Part shown: one piece after another, positions 41,080-50,165 of the stretch
Position numbering within the stretch: the stretch's first letter is position 1
Layout: each line of letters begins with the position of its first letter
Source: Nitrospirota bacterium
Lineage (GTDB): Bacteria; Nitrospirota; Thermodesulfovibrionia; Thermodesulfovibrionales; Dissulfurispiraceae
Direction of reading: 5' to 3'
Assembly (NCBI GenBank): GCA_040752355.1
Contig: JBFMHE010000004.1
Span: 1 to 64,000, forward strand
DNA: 64,000 nt
Notes under the pieces: generated by a model
What the model was told of the DNA's origin: nothing
The model's database searches: none
Seen by the model: only the letters and a program-made list of their open reading frames with translations
Translations under genes and position numbers: made by a program

Positions 41080-43761
41080 TCAGGACGTGCCCCTCTTCGC
41101 CCTCCTCACCGCCTTGTCGATCTCGACGGCAGCGATGACCGTGGCAGCGACGGCGAGAATCCGCGCCCACTCGCCGACCGCTATCGGCTCGGTCCTGAAG
41201 ACCCACTGGAGCGCCGGCAGATAAATGACCGCACCCTGGGCGAGGAACGAGGCGATCATGCCGTAGAAGAGAAACGGGTTGCCGAGAGGGCGCATCCGGA
41301 ACACGGATTGGTACTCGGAACGGCTGTTCCACGCCTGGAGGAACTGGAAGACCACCATCGTGGTCACCGCAACCGTGCGCGCATGCTCGAGCGACCCCGG
41401 CCCCCTGAGGGAGATGAAGAAGTTATAGACCACGCCTGCCGAGATGAGGAGACCGACGAGCACCGTCCGCTCGATCAGCACCCGGGACATTATCCCTTCC
41501 CGTGGATCGAGGGGCGGCCGGGTAAGGACATTCCTCTCGCCCGGCTCGAACGAGAGGGCGATCACCTGCAGGCCGTTCGTCACCAGGTTTATCCAGAGAA
41601 GCTGCGAAGGCAGGTAGGGTATGGGCAGTCCCAGGAGGACCGTGCCGATAATCGAGATGATCGCGGCGATCCCGGTGGGAATGAGGAAGAAGACGACCTT
41701 GCGGATGTTGTCGAAGACGATCCTGCCCTCTTTCACCGCATTGAAGATGCTGGCGAAGTTATCGTCGGTGAGCACCATGTCCGAGGCCTCTTTCGCCACG
41801 TCGGTGCCGCTCCTGCCCATGGCGATGCCGATATGCGCCGCCTTGAGCGCCGGCGCGTCATTGACCCCGTCGCCGGTAACGGCCACGATCTCCCCGTTCG
41901 TCTTGAGCTGCTCCACGATCCTCAGCTTATGGTGCGGGGATACCCGTGCGTATACGGATACGGTCTTCACCTGCTCGAAGAGCGCCGCGTCATCCATCTC
42001 TTCCAGCTCCTTGCCGGTGAGGACCGCCTCATCGCCCTCGGCAATGCCGATCTTCTTCGCGATGGCCTTTGCAGTGATCGCGTGGTCGCCGGTGATCATC
42101 ACGACCCGGATCCCCGCGCGCTTGCAGCCCTCGACAGCCTCTATCGCCTCGGGCCGCGGCGGGTCGATCATGCCCTGGAGCCCTGCAAAGGTCAACCCTG
42201 ACTCCGCATCGTGGTGGGTCAGTTCGTCCATCTCCGGGGGGGCCTCTTTGTAGGCGAGGGCGAGGACGCGCAGCCCCTCCTCGGCGAACCGTGCCGCGCG
42301 GCGGGCGATCTCCTCTCTCTCCGGCCCTTCATCACCGTTATCGACAGAATACCGGGCGCACATGTCCAGCACCTTCTCGGGGCCTCCCTTGACGAAGACC
42401 AGGGTGCGCCCCCGGTGCCGGTGCAGCGTCGCCATGTATCCCCGTTCGGATTCGAAGGGGACGATCCCGATCTGGGGATACTCCTCCTGCTCCTCCTCCC
42501 TGTCGAGCCCCCCCTTGAGCGCAGAGACGATGAGCGCCGCCTCGGTAGGATCGCCGTCGGCCTTGTACCGCCCCTCCTCCTCGTAAATGTCCGACTCGTT
42601 GCAGAGCAGCCCTATGCGGAGGACACGCCTCAGACGCTGCATCGCTTCAGGGTCCTCGGCCTTCCCTCCTCCGCGTATCTCCCCTGCAGGCTCATAGCCG
42701 CTCCCCTCAACCTCATAGATACGCTTGCCATCATAGATCGCCTTCACGGTCATCTCGTTCTTGGTCAGGGTCCCGGTCTTGTCGGAGCCTATGACCGTCG
42801 TGCTGCCGAGGGTCTCGACCGCGGGGAGCTTCCTGATGATCGCATGCTGCCGCGCCATCCGCGCGACCCCGATCGCAAGGGTTATGGTAACGACGATGGG
42901 CAGTCCTTCGGGAACGGTCGCCACCGCAGCGGCGACCATGGTCATGAACATGCTCCGGATATCCTCGCCGACGAGGACCCCGACACCGAACAGCGCTATC
43001 GAGGCGGCGAGGACGATCACGCCGATCCATTTGGCGAACCGGTCGAACTTCCTTTGCAAGGGGGTCCTGCTCACCTCGAACTCCCTCACCTCGCTCGCGA
43101 TCGTCCCGAGCACCGTAGCGGAGCCCGTGGCGACGACGACCCCTCTGGCCCTGCCGCTCAGGACAATGGTCCCCATGAAGAGCATGTTCCTCTGGTCTCC
43201 CGGGGACAGATGGTCCTCGTTGATCGGACGGGAATGCTTTTCGGAGGGAAGCGACTCACCGGTCAGCATCGCCTCCTCGACCTTCAGCTCGAGAGCATGG
43301 GTCACCCGCATATCCGCGGGCACTCTCGTGCCCGAGGCGAGCAGCACGATGTCGCCCGGAACCAGTTCCTCGCTCCTTATCTCCCGCTCCTTGCCGTCTC
43401 TCAACACCCGCGCCTTGGGGACCACCATCTGCTTGAGCGCCCGTATGCTCTGCTCGGCCTTGTACTCCTGGAAGAACCCGATGACCGCATTGAAGATGAC
43501 GACCGCCATGATGACGCCGGTATCGATCAGCTCTCTCAGGATGAACGTGACTATCGCGGCGATGATGAGGATATAGATGAGCGGGCTGGCGACCTGGTGC
43601 AGGAGTATCCGGAGCTTGCTTATCTCCTCCTCTTCCGCGAGCTTGTTCGGACCGTACCGCTCGAGGCGCTCCTTCGCCGCTGCGTCGGACAGGCCGTGCT
43701 CGGAGGCGCCGAGCTCGGCAAAGGTCTCTTGAACAGTGCGCTGGTACCAGGTCTCGTTCAT
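41080..43761 (-). CDS. P2-type calcium-like cation ATPase
   Basis: An 893-residue pump. It has a cation ATPase N-domain (GLSDAAAKERLERYGPN), the actuator TGES (EAMLTGESLPS), PEGLPIVVT in TM4, the phosphorylation motif GSDKTGTLTKNEM, the hinge TGDGVNDAPALKAAHIG and six C-terminal helices. The lack of HMA domains and of the CPx motif places it with SERCA/PMR1-like Ca/Mn pumps. It differs from the pump at 8275, which carries an N-terminal HMA2 domain. The AI-2E family gene follows closely. Confidence 0.92.
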   Translation of the reverse strand: MNETWYQRTVQETFAELGASEHGLSDAAAKERLERYGPNKLAEEEEISKLRILLHQVASPLIYILIIAAIVTFILRELIDTGVIMAVVIFNAVIGFFQEYKAEQSIRALKQMVVPKARVLRDGKEREIRSEELVPGDIVLLASGTRVPADMRVTHALELKVEEAMLTGESLPSEKHSRPINEDHLSPGDQRNMLFMGTIVLSGRARGVVVATGSATVLGTIASEVREFEVSRTPLQRKFDRFAKWIGVIVLAASIALFGVGVLVGEDIRSMFMTMVAAAVATVPEGLPIVVTITLAIGVARMARQHAIIRKLPAVETLGSTTVIGSDKTGTLTKNEMTVKAIYDGKRIYEVEGSGYEPAGEIRGGGKAEDPEAMQRLRRVLRIGLLCNESDIYEEEGRYKADGDPTEAALIVSALKGGLDREEEQEEYPQIGIVPFESERGYMATLHRHRGRTLVFVKGGPEKVLDMCARYSVDNGDEGPEREEIARRAARFAEEGLRVLALAYKEAPPEMDELTHHDAESGLTFAGLQGMIDPPRPEAIEAVEGCKRAGIRVVMITGDHAITAKAIAKKIGIAEGDEAVLTGKELEEMDDAALFEQVKTVSVYARVSPHHKLRIVEQLKTNGEIVAVTGDGVNDAPALKAAHIGIAMGRSGTDVAKEASDMVLTDDNFASIFNAVKEGRIVFDNIRKVVFFLIPTGIAAIISIIGTVLLGLPIPYLPSQLLWINLVTNGLQVIALSFEPGERNVLTRPPLDPREGIMSRVLIERTVLVGLLISAGVVYNFFISLRGPGSLEHARTVAVTTMVVFQFLQAWNSRSEYQSVFRMRPLGNPFLFYGMIASFLAQGAVIYLPALQWVFRTEPIAVGEWARILAVAATVIAAVEIDKAVRRAKRGTS

Positions 43762-43876
43762 GGTGTCAGATGCTCCGGGAGCGGTGATACATACTGCAGG
43801 AGGCCGTCAATAGCACAGCGTAGAAATGGCGCGTTTGTTTCTTAGATGCTATCACCCCTCACTTCGGTTGTCAAAC

Positions 43877-43911
43877 GAAAGGGCGAGCCTCCTCCCTAAT
43901 TGGCCCGCCCT
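43877..43911. terminator. Hairpin between divergent genes
   Basis: AAGGGCGAGCC pairs with GGCCCGCCCTT (one G-T mismatch) around a 13-base loop. No T run follows on either strand, so it is a weak or Rho-dependent terminator candidate, or an mRNA leader structure for the reductase at 44018. Confidence 0.35.
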
Positions 43912-44017
43912 TGAGAAGCCCTTCCGTTAATGATATCCTTTTGTGTAGAGAGCGCTTCTGGCGCAGGGCATCGTCAACCAAGGTCGTCACCGCAGCAGCA
44001 GGAATGAGGTCTGCCGG

Positions 44018-45340
44018 ATGAGCATGGGACATTTCGTGCGAAGCGCGTTCTGGATCGGGGTGTACTTCATCGTCGTGATGACGCCCCTTCTCGTTATGCT
44101 GGTCGGCCCTACGCCTCCGGGCCGCGGCTTCTGGCGGGAGCTCTCGGTCGGGCTCGGCTTTGCAGGCCTCTCGATGATGGGACTCCAGTTCTTCCTGACA
44201 GGGCGCTTCCGGAGCATCACCTTTCCCTACGGGATAGATGTGGTCTACCACTTCCATCGCTCCATTTCGCTGATCGCGTTCCTCTTCATCCTTCTTCACC
44301 CTGTCATGATCTTTGCTGCGAGTCCCGACGCCCTTGTGCTTATGATCCCGGCAATGATGCCGCGGCGGACGGCGGCAGGACTGCTCGGGCTGCTGGCGTT
44401 CGGCATAGTGATCGGGACATCCCTCTACCGGATGAAGCTGGGCCTGCGCTATGAGGCATGGCGTGCTCTTCACGGGTACGCGTCGGTTGCGGCGGTGACG
44501 CTCTCGGTCGTCCATATCGTGGGCGTCAGCTACTATGTGCAGGGGAACCTGAAACGGGGGGTCTGGATTGCGGTAGTCATCGCATGGGTACTCGCCCTTG
44601 TCTACGTGCGGCTCATCAAGCAGGCGAAGATGCTCAAAGCTCCCTATCGAATAGAAAGGGTCATCAAGGAGCGGGGGAGATCGTGGACCCTGGTGCTCAG
44701 TCCCGAGGGCCACGAGGGCATGCGCTTCAGGCCGGGCCAGTTCGCATGGCTCACGGCAGGCAGGTCCCCGTTTTCGATCAGGGAGCATCCCTTCTCCTTT
44801 TCATCGAGCGCCATGGACACGAGGACGATCACGATGACCGTAAAGGAGCTCGGCGACTTCACGGGGAAGATCGGGGAGATACCGCCCGGCACCCGCGCCT
44901 ATATCGACGGTCCGTACGGGACCTTCACCATCGATACGAGGAACGCGCCATCTTATGTCTTTATCGCGGGAGGCGTCGGCATCACGCCGGTGATGAGCAT
45001 ACTCCGCACCATGGCCGACCGGCGTGATGCGCGGCCCGTGGTGCTCATCTACGGGAACAAGACCTGGGAGGAGGTGACCTTCCGGGAAGATCTCGAGGAG
45101 TTGAAGCAGCGTCTTGCGATGCGGGTCGTGCATGTGCTCGACAGTCCGCACGAAGGCTGGGAGGGAGAGCGGGGCCGGGTTACAGCCGGGCTCATAGCCC
45201 GCTATCTCCCGGAGAACAGGATGGAGTGCGCGTATTTCATCTGCGGGCCTGAGCCGATGCAGCGCGGTGTCAGGGCCGCCCTGGATGCACTGGGACTGCC
45301 GCTCGAGCAGGTCGAGTCCGAGAGCTTCAATTTCGTATAG
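44018..45340 (+). CDS. Ferric-reductase-like transmembrane flavoprotein (FNR type)
   Basis: A 440-residue membrane oxidoreductase. The N-terminal half has about six helices with heme-ligating histidines (YHFHRSISLIAFLFILLHP, WRALHGYASVA), as in ferric reductase/NADPH oxidase proteins. The C-terminal half is an FAD domain (FRPGQFAWL, HPFSFSSS) plus an NAD domain (GGVGITPVMSIL, YGNKTWEEV, YFICGPEPM). It would pass electrons from NAD(P)H across the membrane. A small diheme cytochrome gene follows after 17 bases and is a likely partner. Confidence 0.87.
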   Translation: MSMGHFVRSAFWIGVYFIVVMTPLLVMLVGPTPPGRGFWRELSVGLGFAGLSMMGLQFFLTGRFRSITFPYGIDVVYHFHRSISLIAFLFILLHPVMIFAASPDALVLMIPAMMPRRTAAGLLGLLAFGIVIGTSLYRMKLGLRYEAWRALHGYASVAAVTLSVVHIVGVSYYVQGNLKRGVWIAVVIAWVLALVYVRLIKQAKMLKAPYRIERVIKERGRSWTLVLSPEGHEGMRFRPGQFAWLTAGRSPFSIREHPFSFSSSAMDTRTITMTVKELGDFTGKIGEIPPGTRAYIDGPYGTFTIDTRNAPSYVFIAGGVGITPVMSILRTMADRRDARPVVLIYGNKTWEEVTFREDLEELKQRLAMRVVHVLDSPHEGWEGERGRVTAGLIARYLPENRMECAYFICGPEPMQRGVRAALDALGLPLEQVESESFNFV

Positions 45341-45357
45341 CGACAGGGGTGATTTTC

Positions 45358-45654
45358 ATGAGACAGTTGTATGCGATTCAGTTGGCGATTGCGACCGGGG
45401 TGCTCATTGTCATCGTAACCACCGTCTTCGCCCTGGTCCAGAATCCCGAGCTGCTCGATCTGCCGGCTACCGCGTCGGTGAGAGCGGCCTCGGATACTCC
45501 TCACCCCATTGAGGGATACCGGCCCTGCGACAGCTGCCATGGCATGAAGGGCGAGAGCCCGTATCCCCTGAACCATACCGGCTGGAGCGACGAGAGCTGC
45601 ACGAGATGCCATATCCCTTCAGCGCTGCCGCAACAGGGAGAGGAGCGGCAGTGA
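45358..45654 (+). CDS. Small membrane-anchored diheme cytochrome c
   Basis: A 98-residue protein with one N-terminal helix (LAIATGVLIVIVTTVFALV) and two heme c motifs, CDSCH at 57-61 and CTRCH at 81-85. The heme domain lies outside the cytoplasm. ATG at 45358 follows AGGGGTG; the alternative GTG three codons earlier lacks a site. It is sandwiched between the flavoprotein gene and the HAD fusion gene (TGA overlaps the GTG start of the latter). Confidence 0.83.
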   Translation: MRQLYAIQLAIATGVLIVIVTTVFALVQNPELLDLPATASVRAASDTPHPIEGYRPCDSCHGMKGESPYPLNHTGWSDESCTRCHIPSALPQQGEERQ

Positions 45655-47255
45655 AGGCGCCGATACAGCGCAAAGGCGCCGCATATACTATTGCAAAGGC
45701 GGACTTCGACGCGGTCGTCTTCGACCTGGACGGCGTGGTCACGGATACCGCAACGGTCCACGCAGAGGCGTGGAAGAGGATGTTCGACGAGTTCCTCGAA
45801 GAGTACGCAGTGAGGAACGGGATCCCTTTTACGCCCTTCGACAGGGACGCGGACTATCGTCTCTACATCGATGGGAGACCGAGGATCGACGGGGTTCGGA
45901 GCTTCCTCCGGTCGAGGGATATACGCCTGCCCGAGGGCGCTCCCGGGGATGCGCCCGGAAAGGAGAGCGTGCATGCACTGGGCAATCTGAAGAACAGGTA
46001 TTTCAGGGAGCAGCTCGAGAGGCAAGGGGTCAGGGCGTACGGATCGACCGTGGCTCTCATACACGCGCTGAAAAGACAGGGCATCAAGACAGCCGTCATC
46101 TCGTCGAGCAAGAACGCCGCCCCGGTGCTCGAGGCCGCGGGCCTTGCCGGACTCTTCGATGTGAAAGTGGACGGCATCGATGCAGAGCGGCTCGGTATCG
46201 AGGGCAAGCCGGCGCCGGACATCCTCCTCGAGGCCTGCCGTCAGCTCGGCGCGGAGCCGGGGAGAACGGCTGTCGTCGAGGATGCTCTCGCAGGCGTCCG
46301 GGCGGGCCGGGCCGGAGGGTTCAAGCTCGTGATCGGCGTGGCCCGGAAGGGCGATAGGGATGCCCTGCTCGGCAACGGCGCGGACATTGCGGTCGAGGAC
46401 CTGTCGGAGGTCGGGGCGGAGGACGCCGGAGAGAGAGAATTCCTGCCCTCGGCGCTCGACAGCGTGAGCGAGATAGCGCAGAAGGCCGCCGGGAAACGGC
46501 TCGCCGTGTTCCTCGATTACGACGGCACCCTCACTCCCATCGTCGAGACGCCGGACAGAGCGGTTATGACGGAGGATATGCGGCAGGTGATTACGCGCCT
46601 GGCGCAGTATTGTACGGTGGGGATCATCAGCGGACGCGACCTCGGCGATGTGCGGGACAAGGTGGCGGTCGGCTCCGCCGTTTACGCAGGGAGCCACGGC
46701 TTCGACATTTCCGGGCCGGGGGGTACGATGGAAGGCCCCGCAGGGATCGAAGAATTCCTGCCCGTCCTGGACGAGGCGGAGGAAGAGCTGTCACGCGGGC
46801 TCGGCGCTGTACGAGGAGCCCTGGTGGAGCGGAAGCGGTTCGCGATCGCGGTCCATTACCGCCGTGTCGCCCCCGAAGAGGTGCGCACGGTCGAGGAGGT
46901 AGTGGACAGGGTCGCCTCCGGTTACCCGCAGCTCAGGAAGACCTACGGCAAAAAGGTATTCGAGCTCCGGCCCTCGATCGACTGGGACAAGGGGAAGGCC
47001 CTCCTCTCGCTCCTCCGCACCCTCGGCCTGGGCAGCGAAGGAGTCCTGCCGGTCTATATCGGCGATGATGTGACCGACGAGGACGCCTTCAGGGAGCTTC
47101 GGGGCCGGGGGCTGGGGATCGTGGTGCGGGACGAACCGTTCGAGACAGCAGCAGCATACAGCCTGAAGGACCCCGGCGAGGTACGGGAGCTCCTGCGTGC
47201 GCTGATCCCCCTTTGCAAAGGAGGCCGCGATGAACAGCTGGACGCTGACGTATGA
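45651..47255 (+). CDS. Beta-phosphoglucomutase / trehalose-6-phosphate phosphatase fusion
   Basis: A 534-residue two-domain HAD protein. Residues about 15-245 are a beta-PGM-like domain (FDAVVFDLDGVVTDTATVH, SSSKNAAPVLEAAG, VVEDALAGVRAG). Residues about 280-525 are an OtsB-type domain (FLDYDGTLTPIVETPD, SGRDLGDV, GSHGFDI, YIGDDVTDEDAF). GTG at 45651 follows GAGGAG and overlaps the cytochrome stop. The GH65 gene overlaps its end by 26 bases. Together they suggest trehalose or kojibiose phosphorolysis, with beta-glucose-1-phosphate converted to glucose-6-phosphate. Confidence 0.87.
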   Translation: MKAPIQRKGAAYTIAKADFDAVVFDLDGVVTDTATVHAEAWKRMFDEFLEEYAVRNGIPFTPFDRDADYRLYIDGRPRIDGVRSFLRSRDIRLPEGAPGDAPGKESVHALGNLKNRYFREQLERQGVRAYGSTVALIHALKRQGIKTAVISSSKNAAPVLEAAGLAGLFDVKVDGIDAERLGIEGKPAPDILLEACRQLGAEPGRTAVVEDALAGVRAGRAGGFKLVIGVARKGDRDALLGNGADIAVEDLSEVGAEDAGEREFLPSALDSVSEIAQKAAGKRLAVFLDYDGTLTPIVETPDRAVMTEDMRQVITRLAQYCTVGIISGRDLGDVRDKVAVGSAVYAGSHGFDISGPGGTMEGPAGIEEFLPVLDEAEEELSRGLGAVRGALVERKRFAIAVHYRRVAPEEVRTVEEVVDRVASGYPQLRKTYGKKVFELRPSIDWDKGKALLSLLRTLGLGSEGVLPVYIGDDVTDEDAFRELRGRGLGIVVRDEPFETAAAYSLKDPGEVRELLRALIPLCKGGRDEQLDADV

Positions 47256-49644
47256 GGAGTTCGAGCCGACGAGAGAGAATCTCAGGGAGGCGCTCTGCAC
47301 TCTGGGCAACGGCTATTTCGCGACGAGGGGCGCGGCGCCGGAGTCGGGGGCCGACGACATCCACTATCCCGGCGCCTACCTGGCCGGAGGATACAACCGC
47401 CTGAAGACAGAGATCGCCGGCCGCGTCGTCGAGAACGAAGACCTGGTGAACATGCCGAACTGGCTCGTCCTCACCTTCAGGCCGGAGGGAGGCGACTGGT
47501 TCAACCTCATGTCCGTCGACCTCGTCTCCTACCGGCAGGAGCTGGACATACGGCACGGCGTACTCACGCGGGCCGTCCGCTTCAGGGATAAACAGGGCAG
47601 GGAGACCGCGATCTTCCAGCAGCGGATCGTGCACATGGCGGCGATGCACCTGGCCGCGCTGGTCACCACGATCACTCCCGTAAACTGGTCGGGCCGCATG
47701 CAGGTCCGTTCGGCCCTGGACGGGACCGTGATCAACGCAGGGGTGGAGCGTTACCGGCAGCTCAACAGCAAGCACCTCGAACCGGTGCAGGCCGGGGAGT
47801 TCGGCAGGGACGGGATATTCCTGCTGGTGCAGACCAGCCAGTCCGGCATCCGCGTTGCCGAGGCTGCAAGGACCAGGGTCTATACCGATGCCGGGGAGAC
47901 GGAGGCGGAAAGACGCTTCTTCTCCGAGAGCGGATACGCTGCCCATGACCTCTTCATCGATGCGGCGCAGGACAGACCCGTGAGGATAGAGAAGGTCGTC
48001 TCGTTCTACACCTCGAGGGACTTCGCGATCTCGGAACCGCTCCTCGACGGCATCGAGGCCCTCGGGCATGCAGGCGCCTTCGATGAGCTCCTCCGCAGCC
48101 ATCGCATGAAATGGAGCCATCTCTGGGACCGCTGCGATATCCGGATCGCGGACAGCGACCGCACCCAGATGATCCTGAGGCTGCATATCTTCCACCTCCT
48201 CCAGACCGTCTCCCGGAACTCGATCGACCTCGACATCGGCGTTCCGGCGAGAGGATGGCACGGCGAGGCATACCGGGGACACATATTCTGGGACGAGCTC
48301 TTCATCTTCCCGTACCTGAACCTGAGAATACCGATCCTCACCCGCTCCCTGCTCCTGTACCGCTACCGCAGGCTCGAGAGGGCGCGTATGACAGCGCGGG
48401 AAGAGGGGTTCAGGGGCGCCCTCTTCCCGTGGCAGAGCGGCAGCAACGGCAGAGAGGAGACGCAGAAGCTCCATCTCAACCCGAAGTCGGGCCGCTGGCT
48501 TCCGGACCACACCCATCTCCAGCGCCACGTCACCGCGGCGATCGCCTACAACGTCTGGCAGTATTTCGAGGCGACCGGTGACAGGGAGTTCATGGCCACC
48601 TACGGAGCCGAGATGCTCCTCGGGATAGCCCGGCTGCTGTCGAGCATCGCCGTCTACAACGGGGAGCTGGACCGCTACGAGATGCCCGGCGTGATCGGCC
48701 CCGACGAATACCACGAGCGGTACCCTGACTCCGAGAGCCCGGGGATCGACAACAACGCCTATACCAACATCATGACCGTCTGGGTGCTCCGCACCGCGAT
48801 CAAGGCCCTCGGGATGCTCCAGGCCAAGAGGCGGAGCGACCTGCGGGAGAGCATCGGCCTGGACAACGCCGAGATCGAGCTCTGGCAGGACATAGCCCGC
48901 AAGATGCGCGTCGTCTTTCACGGGGACGGCATCATAAGCCAGTTCGAGGGATACGACCGGCTGCAGGAGTTCGATTGGGAGGGCTACCGCAGGAAATACG
49001 GGAACATACAGCGCCTCGACCGCATCCTCGAGGCAGAGGGGGATACCACCAACCGCTACAAGGTCTCGAAGCAGGCGGACGTGCTCATGCTCTTCTATCT
49101 CTTCTCCGTAGAAGAGCTCGGGAAGCTGTTTTCGGATATGGGATACGATTTCGATCCCCGGATGGTGCCGAAGAACATCGATTACTATTTACACCGCAGC
49201 TCCAACGGCTCCACCTTGAGCAATATCGTCCATTCGTGGGTATTGGCGCGGTCGAACCGCCCCGGCTCCCTCGAGCTGTTCAACAGGGCGCTCGAAAGCG
49301 ACCTCTCCGACATCCAGGGAGGCACCACCCACGAAGGCATCCACCTCGGCGCCCTGGCAGGCACCGTCGATATCCTGCAGCGGTGCTATACGGGGCTCGA
49401 GTTCTGCGACGACGTGCTCTTGTTCAACCCGAGGATCCCGGAAGGCCTGAACAGGCTCTCGATGAGCATCAAGTACCGGGGGAACTGGCTCGATGTCGTC
49501 ACCACGCCGGAGTCGATGGTCATCTCCTCGAGCAGAGGCGAGATGGAGACGGCGAAGATAGGGTTCCGCGGCGAGGTGTACGAGCTGAAGCCGGGCGAGG
49601 CCCTCACCTTCCCCCTGCAGCCCTCGGCCGTTCCTTCCCTCTGA
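47230..49644 (+). CDS. GH65 disaccharide phosphorylase (trehalose/kojibiose/maltose type)
   Basis: An 804-residue glycoside hydrolase family 65 protein. It shows the N-terminal beta-sandwich (LREALCTLGNGYFATRGA), ARGWHGEAYRGHIFWDELF, the catalytic acid segment VIGPDEYHER, phosphate-loop residues near HEGIHLGALAGTVDI, and the C-terminal jelly roll. It cleaves an alpha-glucoside with phosphate to beta-glucose-1-phosphate. AAAGGAGG lies 5 bases before the ATG. Exact sugar cannot be read from sequence; the T6P-phosphatase/beta-PGM partner favours trehalose. Confidence 0.9.
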   Translation: MNSWTLTYEEFEPTRENLREALCTLGNGYFATRGAAPESGADDIHYPGAYLAGGYNRLKTEIAGRVVENEDLVNMPNWLVLTFRPEGGDWFNLMSVDLVSYRQELDIRHGVLTRAVRFRDKQGRETAIFQQRIVHMAAMHLAALVTTITPVNWSGRMQVRSALDGTVINAGVERYRQLNSKHLEPVQAGEFGRDGIFLLVQTSQSGIRVAEAARTRVYTDAGETEAERRFFSESGYAAHDLFIDAAQDRPVRIEKVVSFYTSRDFAISEPLLDGIEALGHAGAFDELLRSHRMKWSHLWDRCDIRIADSDRTQMILRLHIFHLLQTVSRNSIDLDIGVPARGWHGEAYRGHIFWDELFIFPYLNLRIPILTRSLLLYRYRRLERARMTAREEGFRGALFPWQSGSNGREETQKLHLNPKSGRWLPDHTHLQRHVTAAIAYNVWQYFEATGDREFMATYGAEMLLGIARLLSSIAVYNGELDRYEMPGVIGPDEYHERYPDSESPGIDNNAYTNIMTVWVLRTAIKALGMLQAKRRSDLRESIGLDNAEIELWQDIARKMRVVFHGDGIISQFEGYDRLQEFDWEGYRRKYGNIQRLDRILEAEGDTTNRYKVSKQADVLMLFYLFSVEELGKLFSDMGYDFDPRMVPKNIDYYLHRSSNGSTLSNIVHSWVLARSNRPGSLELFNRALESDLSDIQGGTTHEGIHLGALAGTVDILQRCYTGLEFCDDVLLFNPRIPEGLNRLSMSIKYRGNWLDVVTTPESMVISSSRGEMETAKIGFRGEVYELKPGEALTFPLQPSAVPSL

Positions 49645-49688
49645 AGCCCCGACCGTCTCGCCGGGTCGCCCGCGAACCGATACCTTGC

Positions 49689-49751
49689 TATAATTTAAGT
49701 GAAGGAGTCGGAAGCCGGAACGAGGGCTGTGCATTCTGGATTCCGACTCCT
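49689..49751 (+). promoter_or_regulatory. Extended -10 promoter and leader hairpin of ASRT homologue 1
   Basis: TGCTATAAT (-10 at 49689-49694 with an extended TG) lies about 90 bases before the ASRT start. The leader then contains a perfect 11-bp inverted repeat, AGGAGTCGGAA at 49703-49713 and TTCCGACTCCT at 49741-49751. The hairpin might be a regulatory leader or a member of a dispersed repeat family. Confidence 0.5.
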
Positions 49752-49781
49752 GGCTCCTGAATTCTGCCTCAAGAGGAGACC

Positions 49782-50165
49782 ATGCGTTCGCCATCTGTTC
49801 CGATAGGCCGCAAGCGATGGGCCATTCCGGAGGGTTATATCCCCGGCTGGAGCCACGGCCCCGAGCCGCAGTTCACCAGCCATGAGACCGTATGCCTGCT
49901 CAATGCGGGCAATGACGACGCTCATGTGGAGATCACGATTTTCTACACCGATCGCGAGCCTGCCGGCCCCTATCGTGTTACGGTCCCGGCGCGCCGCACG
50001 CAGCATCTGCGCTTCAACAATCTCAGCGACCCCGAGCCTATTCCCCGCGACACCGACTTCGCCAGCGTCATCGAATCCGATGTGCCTATCGTCGTACAGC
50101 ATACGCGGCTCGATTCGCGCCAGTCCGAGAACGCGCTGCTCTCCACCATTGCGTGGGCCGAGTGA
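49782..50165 (+). CDS. Anabaena sensory rhodopsin transducer (ASRT) family protein 1
   Basis: A 127-residue soluble beta-sandwich protein very similar to ASRT along its whole length: KRWAIPEGYIPGWSHGPEPQ, HETVCLLNAGNDDAHVEITI, PAGPYRVTVPARRTQHLRFN and IVVQHTRLDSRQSENALLST. ASRT of Anabaena binds a photoreceptor, but the superfamily is thought to bind small molecules such as sugars. No rhodopsin gene is in the window. AAGAGGAG precedes the ATG. It follows a GH65 phosphorylase gene and overlaps the YihY gene; a paralogue lies at 54216-54590. Confidence 0.9.
   Translation: MRSPSVPIGRKRWAIPEGYIPGWSHGPEPQFTSHETVCLLNAGNDDAHVEITIFYTDREPAGPYRVTVPARRTQHLRFNNLSDPEPIPRDTDFASVIESDVPIVVQHTRLDSRQSENALLSTIAWAE

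Noticed and set aside
47089-48921. 610-codon minus-strand frame opposite GH65
   Set aside because: Antisense shadow of a well-supported GH65 gene.
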